Source: JBBRHQ01 sp963738305 (GTDB lineage: Bacteria; Actinomycetota; Thermoleophilia; Solirubrobacterales; 70-9). Taken from it: a stretch of 64,000 bases of DNA. The notes below the pieces were generated by a model, which made no database searches, was not told the DNA's origin, and saw nothing but the letters and a program-made list of their open reading frames with translations. This document shows, piece after piece, positions 53,767 through 62,668 of the stretch. The translations under genes and the position numbers were made by a program. How positions within the stretch are numbered: the stretch's first letter is position 1; the number at the start of each line of letters is the position of its first letter. The stretch is from assembly GCA_963738305.1 (NCBI GenBank), contig CAVTVU010000011.1:186001-250000 (forward strand), in the 5' to 3' direction.

Positions 53767-56030
53767 ATGGCCGTCGCGAAGGCTCCAGCCGAACTCGCAG
53801 AGGTCAAGCTTGCGCCAGCTTTTGAGGCGACGCGACAGGGTGGCGAAGGCGGACTTGATCGCGGAGCTAAGCGGGTCGGTCTCGCGGCTCGGAGACGGTG
53901 GAGGCCTCCGCCGGGAACGGCAAGACGACCCTTCTTCCACCTGGGCCGAGGCTGATTCACGTCGATTTGCCTGGCTAGCCCTTGACGATCGAGATGACAC
54001 TGCCATCGTCTTCCTGCGCAACATCGCAGGCGCAGTTCATCGCGTGGAACCGCTCCCACCCGAGGTGTTCGAGGCGTTGTCCGGCCCTGGGGGGTCCATT
54101 TGGACCAAGCGGGTCCCGCCTCTCGGCACCGCACTGGGCGCTCTAGAACGGCCTTTGGTGCTGGTGCTCGACGACCTGCATGCTGTTGCCAATCCCGCCT
54201 GTCTGGACATGCTCGCCGCGCTACTCGAGTACGTTCCGGCCGGCTCGCAGATCGCGATCGCAAGCAGGGAAGATCCGACCCTGCCGGTTGCCCGCTGGCG
54301 GGCAGAGGGCCTGATGCATGAGGTCGGCGTGGTTGATCTGCGGCTGGATGATCGCGAAGCAGCATTGCTGTTGGAGGCGGCCGGCGTCGAGCTGGGGGCG
54401 GGCGAAATTTCTGAGTTGAACGAGCGCACAGAGGGTTGGCCAGCCGGCCTCTATCTGGCTGCGCTTTCGCTGCAGGCCGGAGCACCGAGCTCGGCAAGCG
54501 CTGCGGGCTTTACCGGCGATGATCGGTTCGTGTCCGATTACTTCCGCCTGGAGGTCCTGTCACGGCTGCCGCCGGCCGAGGCGCGGTTCCTGATGCACAC
54601 CGCGGTGTTGGATCGCATGTCCGGCGGCCTGTGCGACTCCGTGCTCGAGGCGACCAAGTCAGCACGTACGCTCGAGGGCCTGGAACGTACGAACTGCTTC
54701 GTCGTCCCCCTCGACCGCCGTGGTGAGTGGTACCGCTACCACCACCTGTTCGCGGAGCTGCTGCGCAACGAGCTTGAGCGCAGCGAGCCGGACGTGGCGC
54801 GCGCACTCAACGCTCGGGCGATGGCCTGGTGCATCGCCAACGACCTGCCGGAGGCGGCGATCGTCTACGGGCACGTTGCGGGTGAGTTGGACACCGTCGC
54901 CGGCTTGGTTGACGCTCTTGCCCTGTCCGTCTACTACGACGGCCGGCTGGAGACCGTTGAGGAGTGGCTGGCCTGGTTCGGAGACGACGAGTTGGCGCAG
55001 TACCCGGCGCTCGCCGTCTACGGAGCCTGGATTCACGTGTTGACCGGGCGGTCTGCGGATGCCGAGCCCTTGCTCGCCCTCGCCGACGGGGCAGAGCTCG
55101 AGGATTCCGCTCTCAGATGGCAGTGAGACGATCGAGCCATGGGTCGCCAATCTGCGGGCGACGATGATGGGGAACGGTGTCGAGCAGGCGCTCGGCGAAG
55201 CCAATCTCGCGGTCGATCAACTTCCCGCCGATAGCGCTTGGATGCCGAGTGCACTGCTCACCCGAGGCGTGGCCCACGCGCTGCTCGGCGCAACCGATCG
55301 CGCCAGGGACGACCTGACGTCGACAGTGGAGATGCGGCTTCCAGTCGATGCCGTAGAAGAGCTCTACCTCGCGCAGGGACAGCTCGCTCTCCTCGCGGCC
55401 AAACGGGGAGCCTGGGACGAGGCAGGGAAATGGGCGCAGGCGGCACAGACGCTCGTCGACGATGCGGGCCTGGGCGATTACTCAACCAGCGCGATCGCGC
55501 ACGTGGCGACGGCACGAGTCGCACTGCATGAGGCGAGAGAGAAGGATGCCCGCGCAGCCATTGCGCGCACCCATCGTCTGCGCCCACTACTCGACCACGG
55601 TCTCCCTTGGCTGACCATCCAAATCGGACTCGAGCTGACACGCGCGCATCTCGCACTGGCCGAGGCCGGCGCTGCCAGCACGGTCCTCAGCGAGGCCGAG
55701 GCGGTGCTGGAGCTCCGCCCTGGCATGGGCTTCCTAATCGAGGATGCGCGGGAGCTGCACGACCGTGTCGTGGCGAGCTCCGGATCGACAGGTGCCTGGG
55801 CGATGAGCCTGACGGCAGCCGAGCTCAGGCTGCTTCCATATCTCGCCACCCACCTCACATTCCCAGAGATCGGGAGCCGGCTATTCGTCTCGCGCAACAC
55901 CGTCAAGAGCGAAGCAGTCTCGATCTACCGCAAGTTGGGCGTGTCATCTCGCAGTCAGGCGATCGAGTGCGCAATCGAGGTTGGGCTCTTGGAGAGCTCC
56001 ATCTATCCGCCGCGGATCGACGCCACCTGA
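53767..56030 (+). pseudogene. MalT/LuxR-type ATP-dependent regulator with several frameshifts
   Basis: The ATG at 53767 opens AELAEVKLAPAF, the typical beginning. Later pieces in changing frames give AKADLIAELSGSVSRL, the Walker A EASAGNGKTTLL, RRFAWLALDDRDDTAIVF, the Walker B LVLVLDDLHAV and a winged-helix (WYRYHHLFAELLRNEL). A shift near 55125 leads into tetratricopeptide-like helices and a LuxR helix-turn-helix (LTFPEIGSRLFVSRNTVKSE, SIYRKLGVSSRSQAIE). At least four frame changes are needed, three of them before 53960. Such proteins switch on genes when a ligand and ATP are bound. The downstream neighbour is a carboxymuconolactone decarboxylase-like gene. Confidence 0.72.
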
Positions 56031-56129
56031 GAAATCACCCCAGATGGATGAGGCGCCAAGAGGCCGGAACCGGTTGCATATGTGGCTGGCCCGAAGTGTG
56101 GCTCGTCCAATGGAGGATCACAGGCAAAA

Positions 56130-56474
56130 ATGGAGGATTACAAGCAACAGCTGAGTCGTCTCACCCTGCACGACGATGCACTCCTCGACGAGATCCTGGT
56201 TGAGGACGATTCATTTGCAAAGTCGGTCATCGACGAGCGGACTGCGGCCCTCTTGCGCGTCGCAGCGACCGTCGCTGTTGATGCCGCCCCCTACTCGTTT
56301 CAGCATGCCGTGGCTCACGCCCTTGCAGCGGGCGCGACGATGGACGAGATCGTTGCCTGCCTCGAGGCGGTGACACCGGTGACTGGGGCGGCGCGAGTCG
56401 TCCAGTGCGCCCCGAAGGTTGCGCTGGCACTCGGCTTCGACGTCGAAGCCGCGCTCGAGCGGCGCCACTCCTGA
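56130..56474 (+). CDS. Carboxymuconolactone decarboxylase/AhpD-like protein
   Basis: 114 residues from ATG 56130. The helical fold is recognisable from DERTAALLRVAATVAVDAAP, then FQHAVAHALAAGATMDEIVA and CLEAVTPVTGAARVVQCAPK. The CxxC of AhpD peroxidase partners is not present; the histidine in FQHAVAHAL is kept, as in decarboxylase-like members. The role could be decarboxylation or peroxide defence. It is about 100 bases downstream of the broken LuxR-type regulator gene and seems to be the only intact gene between 50.5 and 57.2 kb. Confidence 0.75.
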   Translation: MEDYKQQLSRLTLHDDALLDEILVEDDSFAKSVIDERTAALLRVAATVAVDAAPYSFQHAVAHALAAGATMDEIVACLEAVTPVTGAARVVQCAPKVALALGFDVEAALERRHS

Positions 56475-56492
56475 CGCCCGGCTATTTCGTCC

Positions 56493-57216
56493 TTACGTCG
56501 CCGCGACCGGCGGACCTCTCTCCACTGTCGTCGGCGCTGCCTCAGCCCGAGACTCGGTGAAATCGGCGGAGATCCTGACGATCGCCGAAGTAAGCGGCGC
56601 AGCGAGGATCAGCCCGACTGCGCCGAACATTGCGGCCCAGGCGCCGATATAGGGGACGTAGCCACCGAGGAAGGTGACCGCGGCAATCGTCCCGACCAGG
56701 GGCACACCCAGCGCCCATGCTCCCAATGCGACTACGGCTGCATTTGAAGCCAGCGACGATCGTGACCCCGAGGAAGTAGCCCCGCAGCGAGCTGAGCACA
56801 CGCTCAGTGATCACTCGGGCCACCGGGATCGGCACACCGAGGTGTCGCTCGGTCCAGTTTCGGATTGTCGGGCCGTCCTTGAGCAGGCAGAAAAGGCTGA
56901 GCGCGGTCATCGCGAGGAAGAAGATGATCGACGAGAGCTGACTGAGCCCGCCAACCACCCCATACAGCAGCGCCGAGACGGAGTCGCTGGTCGGGGAGCT
57001 CGCGTCCTGCCTGGCGCCCTCGCCGACCCGGGAGCAACGCCGCGAGCACCGGAGCACGATCACCTGGGTGATCGAGAGCAGCCACACAGTGCCGGCGAGT
57101 GATACCGCGACGCCGACCAGCAGCCATGACGTCTGGCCGGCGCCGCGCAGCCACCCCGGGACAGCGAAGATCTAACTCAGCTCGCGCTGGTCGATCTCGC
57201 TGGATTCGTCGGTCAT
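56493..57216 (-). pseudogene. AI-2E family transporter remnant
   Basis: From ATG 57216 the reading is MTDESSEIDQRELS, an in-frame TAG at 57172-57174, then IFAVPGWLRGAG and a helix (TVWLLSITQVIVL). About 100 residues expected next are missing; VSALLYGVVGGLSQLSSIIF and LSLFCLLKDGPTIRNWTERH continue the family. A further shift near 56755 leads to VTFLGGYVPYIGAWAAMFGA and LILAAPLTSAIVRI, ending at 56493. The family exports small molecules or protons. With a stop, an internal deletion and two shifts, this is a real pseudogene. Confidence 0.7.
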
Positions 57217-57281
57217 CCCCGGTTCGCCGTTCCAGCCACGTATGCCTCAGGCAGCGTGGTCAGGGCGCCGAATGACCGGGC

Positions 57282-57791
57282 CTATTTCGCGTCCTCCTTT
57301 GCAGCAGCATCGATCTCGCGCTGGAGCTCGTCTGCGTCGGCATCGATCTCCTTCTCGATCAGCTTGTTGGAGCGCGTCACCGCCTTTTCGAGCTGCTCCT
57401 GGATCTTCGATTCGCCGATCACAATTACCGCGGCGCTTCCGGCCTCGAGCTCGTCGCCGAGCTCCTTGAGGTCGTCCCGCGATACGCCGCCCCTCAGGTG
57501 GCCGATCAGTCCGCCGGCACCGGCGCCGACAATCGCGCTGCCGATGATCGCGGGCGGGAACAGGATGCCGACCAGGGCTCCGACGCCGGCCCCGGTCCAG
57601 GCGCCATGCTGGGTCGGTTTCTCGGTCTTGTGGACATGGACCTTGCCGTCCTCGTCCTTCTCGATCACCGCCGAGTCGAAGGTCCCGATCGCCCCCGCGG
57701 CGTGGAGCTCGAACACGGCCTCGTAGTCGGCTTCGGCATCGTCGATGTCGTCATAGATCGCGGCGTATAGGAACACTGGTCTGTCAGCCAT
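57282..57791 (-). CDS. DUF1269 membrane-associated stress protein
   Basis: 169 residues from ATG 57791, with GGAAAGGAAG upstream. The N-terminal domain (FLYAAIYDDIDDAEADYEAV) is a ferredoxin-like fold, followed by a Gly-rich hydrophobic hairpin (GALVGILFPPAIIGSAIVGA, about 73-98) that may dip into the membrane, and a domain with AGSAAVIVIGESK. The C-terminus is a long charged helix (LEKAVTRSNKLIEKEIDADA) likely to form a coiled coil. Family members are often linked to general stress; the mechanism is unknown. Confidence 0.82.
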   Translation of the reverse strand: MADRPVFLYAAIYDDIDDAEADYEAVFELHAAGAIGTFDSAVIEKDEDGKVHVHKTEKPTQHGAWTGAGVGALVGILFPPAIIGSAIVGAGAGGLIGHLRGGVSRDDLKELGDELEAGSAAVIVIGESKIQEQLEKAVTRSNKLIEKEIDADADELQREIDAAAKEDAK

Positions 57792-58021
57792 TCGGCTTCC
57801 TTTCCGATAGGGAGGGTGGTTCAAGCGTGCAAGATCGACCCTAAGACCGGCGTGTGCGGCGTTCATCGTCCAGATTGGGTGAATCGTCGGGGCCTGGGGA
57901 GGGTTGAGGAATCATCCATTCTGGAGGATGTGCTCGGAGTCGGGACCTGATGCCATCCGGCCGACGTTTGGAGCAGGCAGATCAGGAGGGCTGTTCAACA
58001 GCCATCAGAAAGGAAGGCACC

Positions 58022-59578
58022 GTGGCAATCTCCGAGCCGGCACTGGAATCGGTTTCGACCGCGTCAACCTCGAACACTCGGATCGGCGAGCTCCGATTCC
58101 CAGACGGGGTGCCGGACGCCGACACAGCCGAGAGCGTCTACGACAACCTCGATTCCATGCGTGGCGTGGAGGCCTTCCTGAACGCGTTCCAGGGCGTGTC
58201 GATGCTGGCCATCCGCCGAGGCTTTCGCGATGCCGGGGTCGCCGACGGCAGCGTCCTGCTGTTCTCGAAACTGATGGACTCGCACTCGCTCTTTCTGACC
58301 GGGAACGCCGATACCGTCTACTTCCTCGCGTTTGTCGACCTCAGCGACGGGCCGGTCGTGATCGATGTCCCGCCCGAGTCCCTCGGGCTCGTCAATGACA
58401 TGTGGTTCCGCTGGGTGATCGACGTCGGTCTGCCCGGCCCGGATCGGGGCATGGGCGCGCGGTTCCTCCTGGTTGGTCCGGACTACGACGGGCCGCTGCC
58501 CGAGGGAGGGTTCGAGGTCGCCCACTCGCTCACCAACGGTGCCTGCCTTCTGGGTCGCGCCTTCATGGAGGACAGCGACCCGGCACCGACTGTGGAGAGA
58601 ATCAAACTTGGGTTGAAGATCTACCCCTACGTCCCAGGCACCCTCGGGACCAGCATCGGCAGCTTCCTGGCCGGCGAGGCGCCGTTGGCGGCTCTGAAGG
58701 AACCCGAGCCGCCGAAGTTCATCGAGGGCACCGGAGTCGAGATGAACACGCTGCCACCGAATGACTTCTCCTTCTACGAGCTGCTCGACGAGCTCGTTCA
58801 GTCGGAGCCGGCGTCCGCCCTCAACCCGGAGATCGCCGGCCACCTGAGGTCGATCGGGATCGTCAAGGGACAGGACTTCAAGCCGGACGCTCGCATGCAC
58901 AAGGTCCTCGAGGAAGCCGTGGCGATCGCCAACGCAACCGCCCGCACGATCAGCACGCGGGCCAGGAGCGATGAAGGATTTGCCTACTACGAGGACGATC
59001 CCCGGTCCCACTGGTTCAACCCCCTCTTCGCCGGAGGCTACAAGTGGATGGATCCGCCGGCGGAGATCACCAAGGAGGGCGTGAAGCCGTACCCGACGAC
59101 GGGTGCGCGCGCGTTCAACTCGCGGATTGGCTTCTTCTACATCGCGACCGGTGACTCCCCGTCGATGTGCATGCGCCTGACGGGCGTCGGCTCGCAATAC
59201 CTGATGACCTTCTTTGACGCGAAGGGAGAGGTGCTGGACGGCAAGAATCACTACCGCATGACCCTGCCGCCGGACATCCCGGCGGAGCGCTTCTGGTCGA
59301 TCACGGTCTATGACAACCAGACCCGTTCGATGCTGCAGACCGATCAGGGCTATCCCCGCGCCGGCAGCCAGAGCTTTCCGTCGCCGGCGGCCACCGCCGA
59401 GAAGGACGGATCGACGACGGTGCATTTCTCCCCCGAGAAACCCGACGGTGTGGACCCGGGCAACTGGATACAGACTGTGCCGGGAAAGGGCTGGTTCCCC
59501 ATCCTGCGCTGCTACAGCCCCAAGCGCTCGTTCTTCGACAAGAGCTGGCGGCCGAGCGAGATAGAGGCCGGGGAATAG
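58022..59578 (+). CDS. DUF1254/DUF1214 family protein
   Basis: 518 residues from GTG 58022, preceded by AGAAAGGAAGG. The N-terminal DUF1254 domain is at about 30-170 (NAFQGVSMLAIRRGFRDAG, LTGNADTVYFLAFVDLSDGP) and the C-terminal DUF1214 domain at about 330-500 (FGEVLDGKN-type HYRMTLPPDIPAERFWSITV, YDNQTRSMLQTDQGYPRAGS). No signal peptide is visible although many relatives are exported. The function is unsettled. The gene stands between DUF1269 and the small membrane operon; the 19-base gap to the latter could allow co-transcription. Confidence 0.85.
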   Translation: MAISEPALESVSTASTSNTRIGELRFPDGVPDADTAESVYDNLDSMRGVEAFLNAFQGVSMLAIRRGFRDAGVADGSVLLFSKLMDSHSLFLTGNADTVYFLAFVDLSDGPVVIDVPPESLGLVNDMWFRWVIDVGLPGPDRGMGARFLLVGPDYDGPLPEGGFEVAHSLTNGACLLGRAFMEDSDPAPTVERIKLGLKIYPYVPGTLGTSIGSFLAGEAPLAALKEPEPPKFIEGTGVEMNTLPPNDFSFYELLDELVQSEPASALNPEIAGHLRSIGIVKGQDFKPDARMHKVLEEAVAIANATARTISTRARSDEGFAYYEDDPRSHWFNPLFAGGYKWMDPPAEITKEGVKPYPTTGARAFNSRIGFFYIATGDSPSMCMRLTGVGSQYLMTFFDAKGEVLDGKNHYRMTLPPDIPAERFWSITVYDNQTRSMLQTDQGYPRAGSQSFPSPAATAEKDGSTTVHFSPEKPDGVDPGNWIQTVPGKGWFPILRCYSPKRSFFDKSWRPSEIEAGE

Positions 59579-59596
59579 GACTTGTGACGGTCGCCG

Positions 59597-60274
59597 GTGT
59601 TTCAGGTTCTCCTCTACGCCTTGGCGGCGGCCCTGAACCCGGTCTTGTTGACGGCGACGACGGTCATGCTGTTGCTCCCGAGCCCGAAGCGTCTCCTGTT
59701 CGGCTACCTGCTCGGCGCTTACACGGTGAGCATCGCCCTCGGCCTGCTGATCGTCTACAAGCTGCAGGGGTCGGCCGTGGTGGACACGGCAGAGAACACG
59801 CTCAGCCCGGCTGCCAGCATCGGCCTCGGAATCGCCGTCCTCGGGGCCACCGCGTGGGAGGCGCGCCGCCACCAAAAGCACTCGGAGCTGCGCAAGAGCA
59901 GTGGAGCCGGAAAGCCCGCGGAGACGCCGCGCTGGCGGCAGCTCCTCAACAAGGGCAAGCCCCGGGACACCTTCGTCGTCGGCGCGGTGCTGAGCCTTCC
60001 CGGCGCCGCATACCTCGCCGGTCTAGGTGAGATCTCGAAGCAGAGCTCGGGCGACACCGTGACCTTCCTCGCCGTGCTCGGATTCACGCTGGTGATGATG
60101 GTCATCCTGGAGGTTCCACTGCTTGGCTACACCTTCGCGCCGAATTCGACGATCCGGGCCGTCGAGCGCTTCCAGACGTGGGTGACGAGGGACGCTCGCA
60201 AGATCAGCACCTCGGCAGCGCTGGTCCTCGGTGCGCTGCTCCTGCTGCGCGGGTCAATCGAGCTGTTCAGCTGA
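59597..60274 (+). CDS. GAP/SfLAP-family membrane protein
   Basis: 225 residues from GTG 59597. Six helices are seen in two groups (LLYALAAALNPVLLTATTVM first, LAVLGFTLVMMVILEVPLLG later), separated by a charged loop with RHQKHSELRKSSGAGK. The opening with an Asn-Pro in helix 1 and the LLFGYLLGAYTVSIALG helix fit the GAP family that includes the mycobacterial sulfolipid-addressing protein Sap. Those are thought to help move lipids. Its TGA overlaps the next gene's ATG (TGATG). Confidence 0.8.
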   Translation: MFQVLLYALAAALNPVLLTATTVMLLLPSPKRLLFGYLLGAYTVSIALGLLIVYKLQGSAVVDTAENTLSPAASIGLGIAVLGATAWEARRHQKHSELRKSSGAGKPAETPRWRQLLNKGKPRDTFVVGAVLSLPGAAYLAGLGEISKQSSGDTVTFLAVLGFTLVMMVILEVPLLGYTFAPNSTIRAVERFQTWVTRDARKISTSAALVLGALLLLRGSIELFS

Positions 60275-61245
60275 TGTCTCACCGCCCCGCCGACTCGAAG
60301 GGACGGTTGGGCAGCGCGCTGTCGGAGGGGCGCCGCCTGGCCCGGATCGCCTACCGCGACCCTGAGCACGTCTCCGAGCGGATCACGCTGAACGGCGCCC
60401 AGCAGCTCGGCGAGGAATCGGTCGAGTGGGCCGAGCGCGCCCGCCGCGAGCGACCGAATGTTCCCCGGGGCGTGATCGCCGAGGAAGTGCGCATCCAAAC
60501 AGCGCGGGTGGCGCGTCTGGACGGGGCAGTTGCAGGCACCCCGTTCCTGATCGCGCTCGTCCCCGGTTACCTCGCATACCTCTGGCAGGAGGGGGTCATG
60601 GAGCGGCGTATTGCAGCTCTCTACGGTCGCGATGCGGGTGACCTTCAGACCAGCGCGGAGGTCCTGGTACTGCGCCAGGTCCATCCCACAGTCGAGGCCG
60701 CTCAGGCAGCCCTGAGCAAGGTGATCGACGATGCTTCCCCGGAGAAGCCCACCGAGCGGAGGCCGTTGCGCGTATGGGTGCGGAGCATCTACACGATGCT
60801 CTTGTTCGGAGGATTTGTCTCGCCCTCCGAAGATGATCAGCGCGACAAGTACGCCCATTGGCGGCTGAAGGCCGTGATCGGGGCCCTGATCGGCGCCGCG
60901 ATCTGGGTCACCACCTGGGTTCTGCCCGTCACCTTCATGATCGCGATGGCCTGGAGCTGCGAGAGCCACGCCCGCAGTCTCGGCCGCCGCTCGCTCCGCT
61001 TCTACGGCGGCCAAGCTGCCTGCGAGGAGGCCGCAGCCGGGAGCCCTGACGAGGGCCGGGGTCGCACCAAGCGCGACCTCATACGTGGCCTTTTCTTGGT
61101 TCTCTCGATCGCAATTCCGGTCGCTTTCATCGCCTACGCCGATCACGTCCGCCAGAGCACCGGCATCAACTGGATCGGCGCCCTCGGCGCCCTTGTCGCC
61201 GCATCCCTCGTCATCGCGGTAACCGTGATCGCCAGGCGCCGCTAG
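60274..61245 (+). CDS. Integral membrane protein of unknown function
   Basis: 323 residues from ATG 60274. Residues about 1-60 are basic and soluble; helices follow at about 80-105 (TPFLIALVPGYLAYLWQEGV), about 200-230 (LIGAAIWVTTWVLPVTFMIA) and in the last 65 residues (LFLVLSIAIPVAFIAYAD and ALGALVAASLVIAVTVI). A region with charged helices between the first two may be cytoplasmic. No family was recognised. Translation is coupled to the GAP-family gene and the K+ channel starts three bases after its stop, so it probably works with them. Confidence 0.7.
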   Translation: MSHRPADSKGRLGSALSEGRRLARIAYRDPEHVSERITLNGAQQLGEESVEWAERARRERPNVPRGVIAEEVRIQTARVARLDGAVAGTPFLIALVPGYLAYLWQEGVMERRIAALYGRDAGDLQTSAEVLVLRQVHPTVEAAQAALSKVIDDASPEKPTERRPLRVWVRSIYTMLLFGGFVSPSEDDQRDKYAHWRLKAVIGALIGAAIWVTTWVLPVTFMIAMAWSCESHARSLGRRSLRFYGGQAACEEAAAGSPDEGRGRTKRDLIRGLFLVLSIAIPVAFIAYADHVRQSTGINWIGALGALVAASLVIAVTVIARRR

Positions 61246-61248
61246 GCC

Positions 61249-62007
61249 ATGGACCAATCCGGTCAGACAGGTGGACGGCGTCGATTTCGCGGCAGCCGCC
61301 GCGGGATCTCTCGCGGCGGCGGTGAAACGCGGCTGCAGTTGGTCGAGCGGATCGGGGAGGCCTACGGCCTAGTCCTGGTCCTCATCCTGGTGACCTTCAC
61401 GGTGACGATGACGCTGCCCCCCGAGGGCTGGGGCGGCCGGGTCGCGGCGATGACTGTCGCCGGCCTCACGGCGATCGTCGCGCTCACCAGCTCGGATGTC
61501 CGCCCGGCGCGGGTACGCCTCGCGGTGACGGTTGTCGCCGCCTCGGTCGCGGCAACCGCGCTGGCCCAGGCCACCACTTCGGATCGTTTGCTCAGCGTCG
61601 CATTCATCGCTATCTCGGTTCTCCTCGCAGTCGCGGCGGTGACGATTCTGCGCCGCGTCGTCACCGCCGTCGAGGTCGACTTCCGCACGATCCTGGGAGC
61701 GATTAGCGTCTTCACCCTGCTCGGCCTGTTGTTTGCGTTCCTCTTCCTGGCCTTCGGCCATTGGACCCACACCGAGTTCTTCACCGGCGTCCCCAATCCG
61801 CGCTCGAGCGACTATCTCTTCTTCAGCTACACGACCCTGACCACCACCGGCTACGGCAACCTCGTCCCTGCCGGGACGGTTGGTCAGTCCTTCGCTGTCT
61901 TCGAGATGCTCGTCGGGCAGTTCTTCCTGGTCACCCTGGTCGCCGGGCTGGTCAGCCTCTGGCGCCCAGGCTCTGCGAAAGATCAGATCGACCGATCGGA
62001 CGCCTGA
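61249..62007 (+). CDS. Two-pore-helix potassium channel (2TM-type pore)
   Basis: 252 residues from ATG 61249. Several hydrophobic helices come first (about 38-150); the pore follows with the selectivity filter TLTTTGYGNLVP at about 200-211 and a last helix (FAVFEMLVGQFFLVTLVAGL). TTTGYG is the K+ filter. The N-terminus is strongly basic (GGRRRFRGSRRGISRG). The C-terminus is short, with no RCK or cyclic-nucleotide domain, so gating is unknown. It is the last of three tightly spaced membrane genes. Confidence 0.88.
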   Translation: MDQSGQTGGRRRFRGSRRGISRGGGETRLQLVERIGEAYGLVLVLILVTFTVTMTLPPEGWGGRVAAMTVAGLTAIVALTSSDVRPARVRLAVTVVAASVAATALAQATTSDRLLSVAFIAISVLLAVAAVTILRRVVTAVEVDFRTILGAISVFTLLGLLFAFLFLAFGHWTHTEFFTGVPNPRSSDYLFFSYTTLTTTGYGNLVPAGTVGQSFAVFEMLVGQFFLVTLVAGLVSLWRPGSAKDQIDRSDA

Positions 62008-62110
62008 CCGGCCGGGCCGGGTCGGGATGGGGCCGGTACCACCGGACCGGGGCCCACCCTTTCCCCGAACTCCACGAATGAATTCACGCGACAGGGGTAG
62101 GTCCACCGCC

Positions 62111-62668
62111 ATGAGCGATCGGAGGGTGATTCTCAAGATGATCATGTCCCTCGACGGCTTTGTCACCAGCCCCGACGGGACCAATGAATGGATCTTCGAG
62201 TGGTTCGGCGACGACTCGGGTGAGTGGAACCGCCGCGCCCTCGAGGAAGCCGGCGTTCACGCGATGGGCCGACGCAGCTACGAGGTCATGGGCCCACACT
62301 GGGCCGCGTCCGAAGGGCCGGTCGCTTCCGCGATGAACGAGAAGCCGAAGGCCGTCTTCTCCCACACCCTGGAGAAGGCGGAATGGGGACCGGTCGAGAT
62401 CTTCGGCGGGGACCTGAGCGCGGAGATCGCCGACCTGAAGGCTCGGGACGACGAAGGAACGGTCCTGGTCCACGGCGGCCCCGGCTTCGCCAAGTCGCTG
62501 ACCCGCCTGGGCCTCGTCGACGAATACCAGCTGATAACGGTCCCGATGGCGATCGGCGCGGGCCGCAGCCCATTCGCCGAGCTGCGACAGCACCTCAAGC
62601 TGGACGTCGTCAAAGAGGAGCGCTTCTCGAGCGGAGCCCTCGGGCAGATCCTGGTGCCGAAGCGATGA
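62111..62668 (+). CDS. RibD/DHFR-like reductase
   Basis: 185 residues from ATG 62111. RVILKMIMSLDGFVTSPDG at the N-terminus, HAMGRRSYEVMGPHW and TVLVHGGPGFAKSLTRLGLV correspond to the RibD C-terminal/dihydrofolate-reductase fold with the NADPH-binding Gly-rich turn. Members reduce small molecules with NADPH. It is intact, unlike the truncated relative at 44957. Its 3' end overlaps the convergent epimerase gene by 59 bases. Confidence 0.85.
   Translation: MSDRRVILKMIMSLDGFVTSPDGTNEWIFEWFGDDSGEWNRRALEEAGVHAMGRRSYEVMGPHWAASEGPVASAMNEKPKAVFSHTLEKAEWGPVEIFGGDLSAEIADLKARDDEGTVLVHGGPGFAKSLTRLGLVDEYQLITVPMAIGAGRSPFAELRQHLKLDVVKEERFSSGALGQILVPKR

Noticed and set aside
58064..59881. 605-codon minus-strand frame opposite the DUF1254 gene
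   Set aside because: The plus strand encodes the recognisable DUF1254/DUF1214 protein; the antisense frame has no motif.
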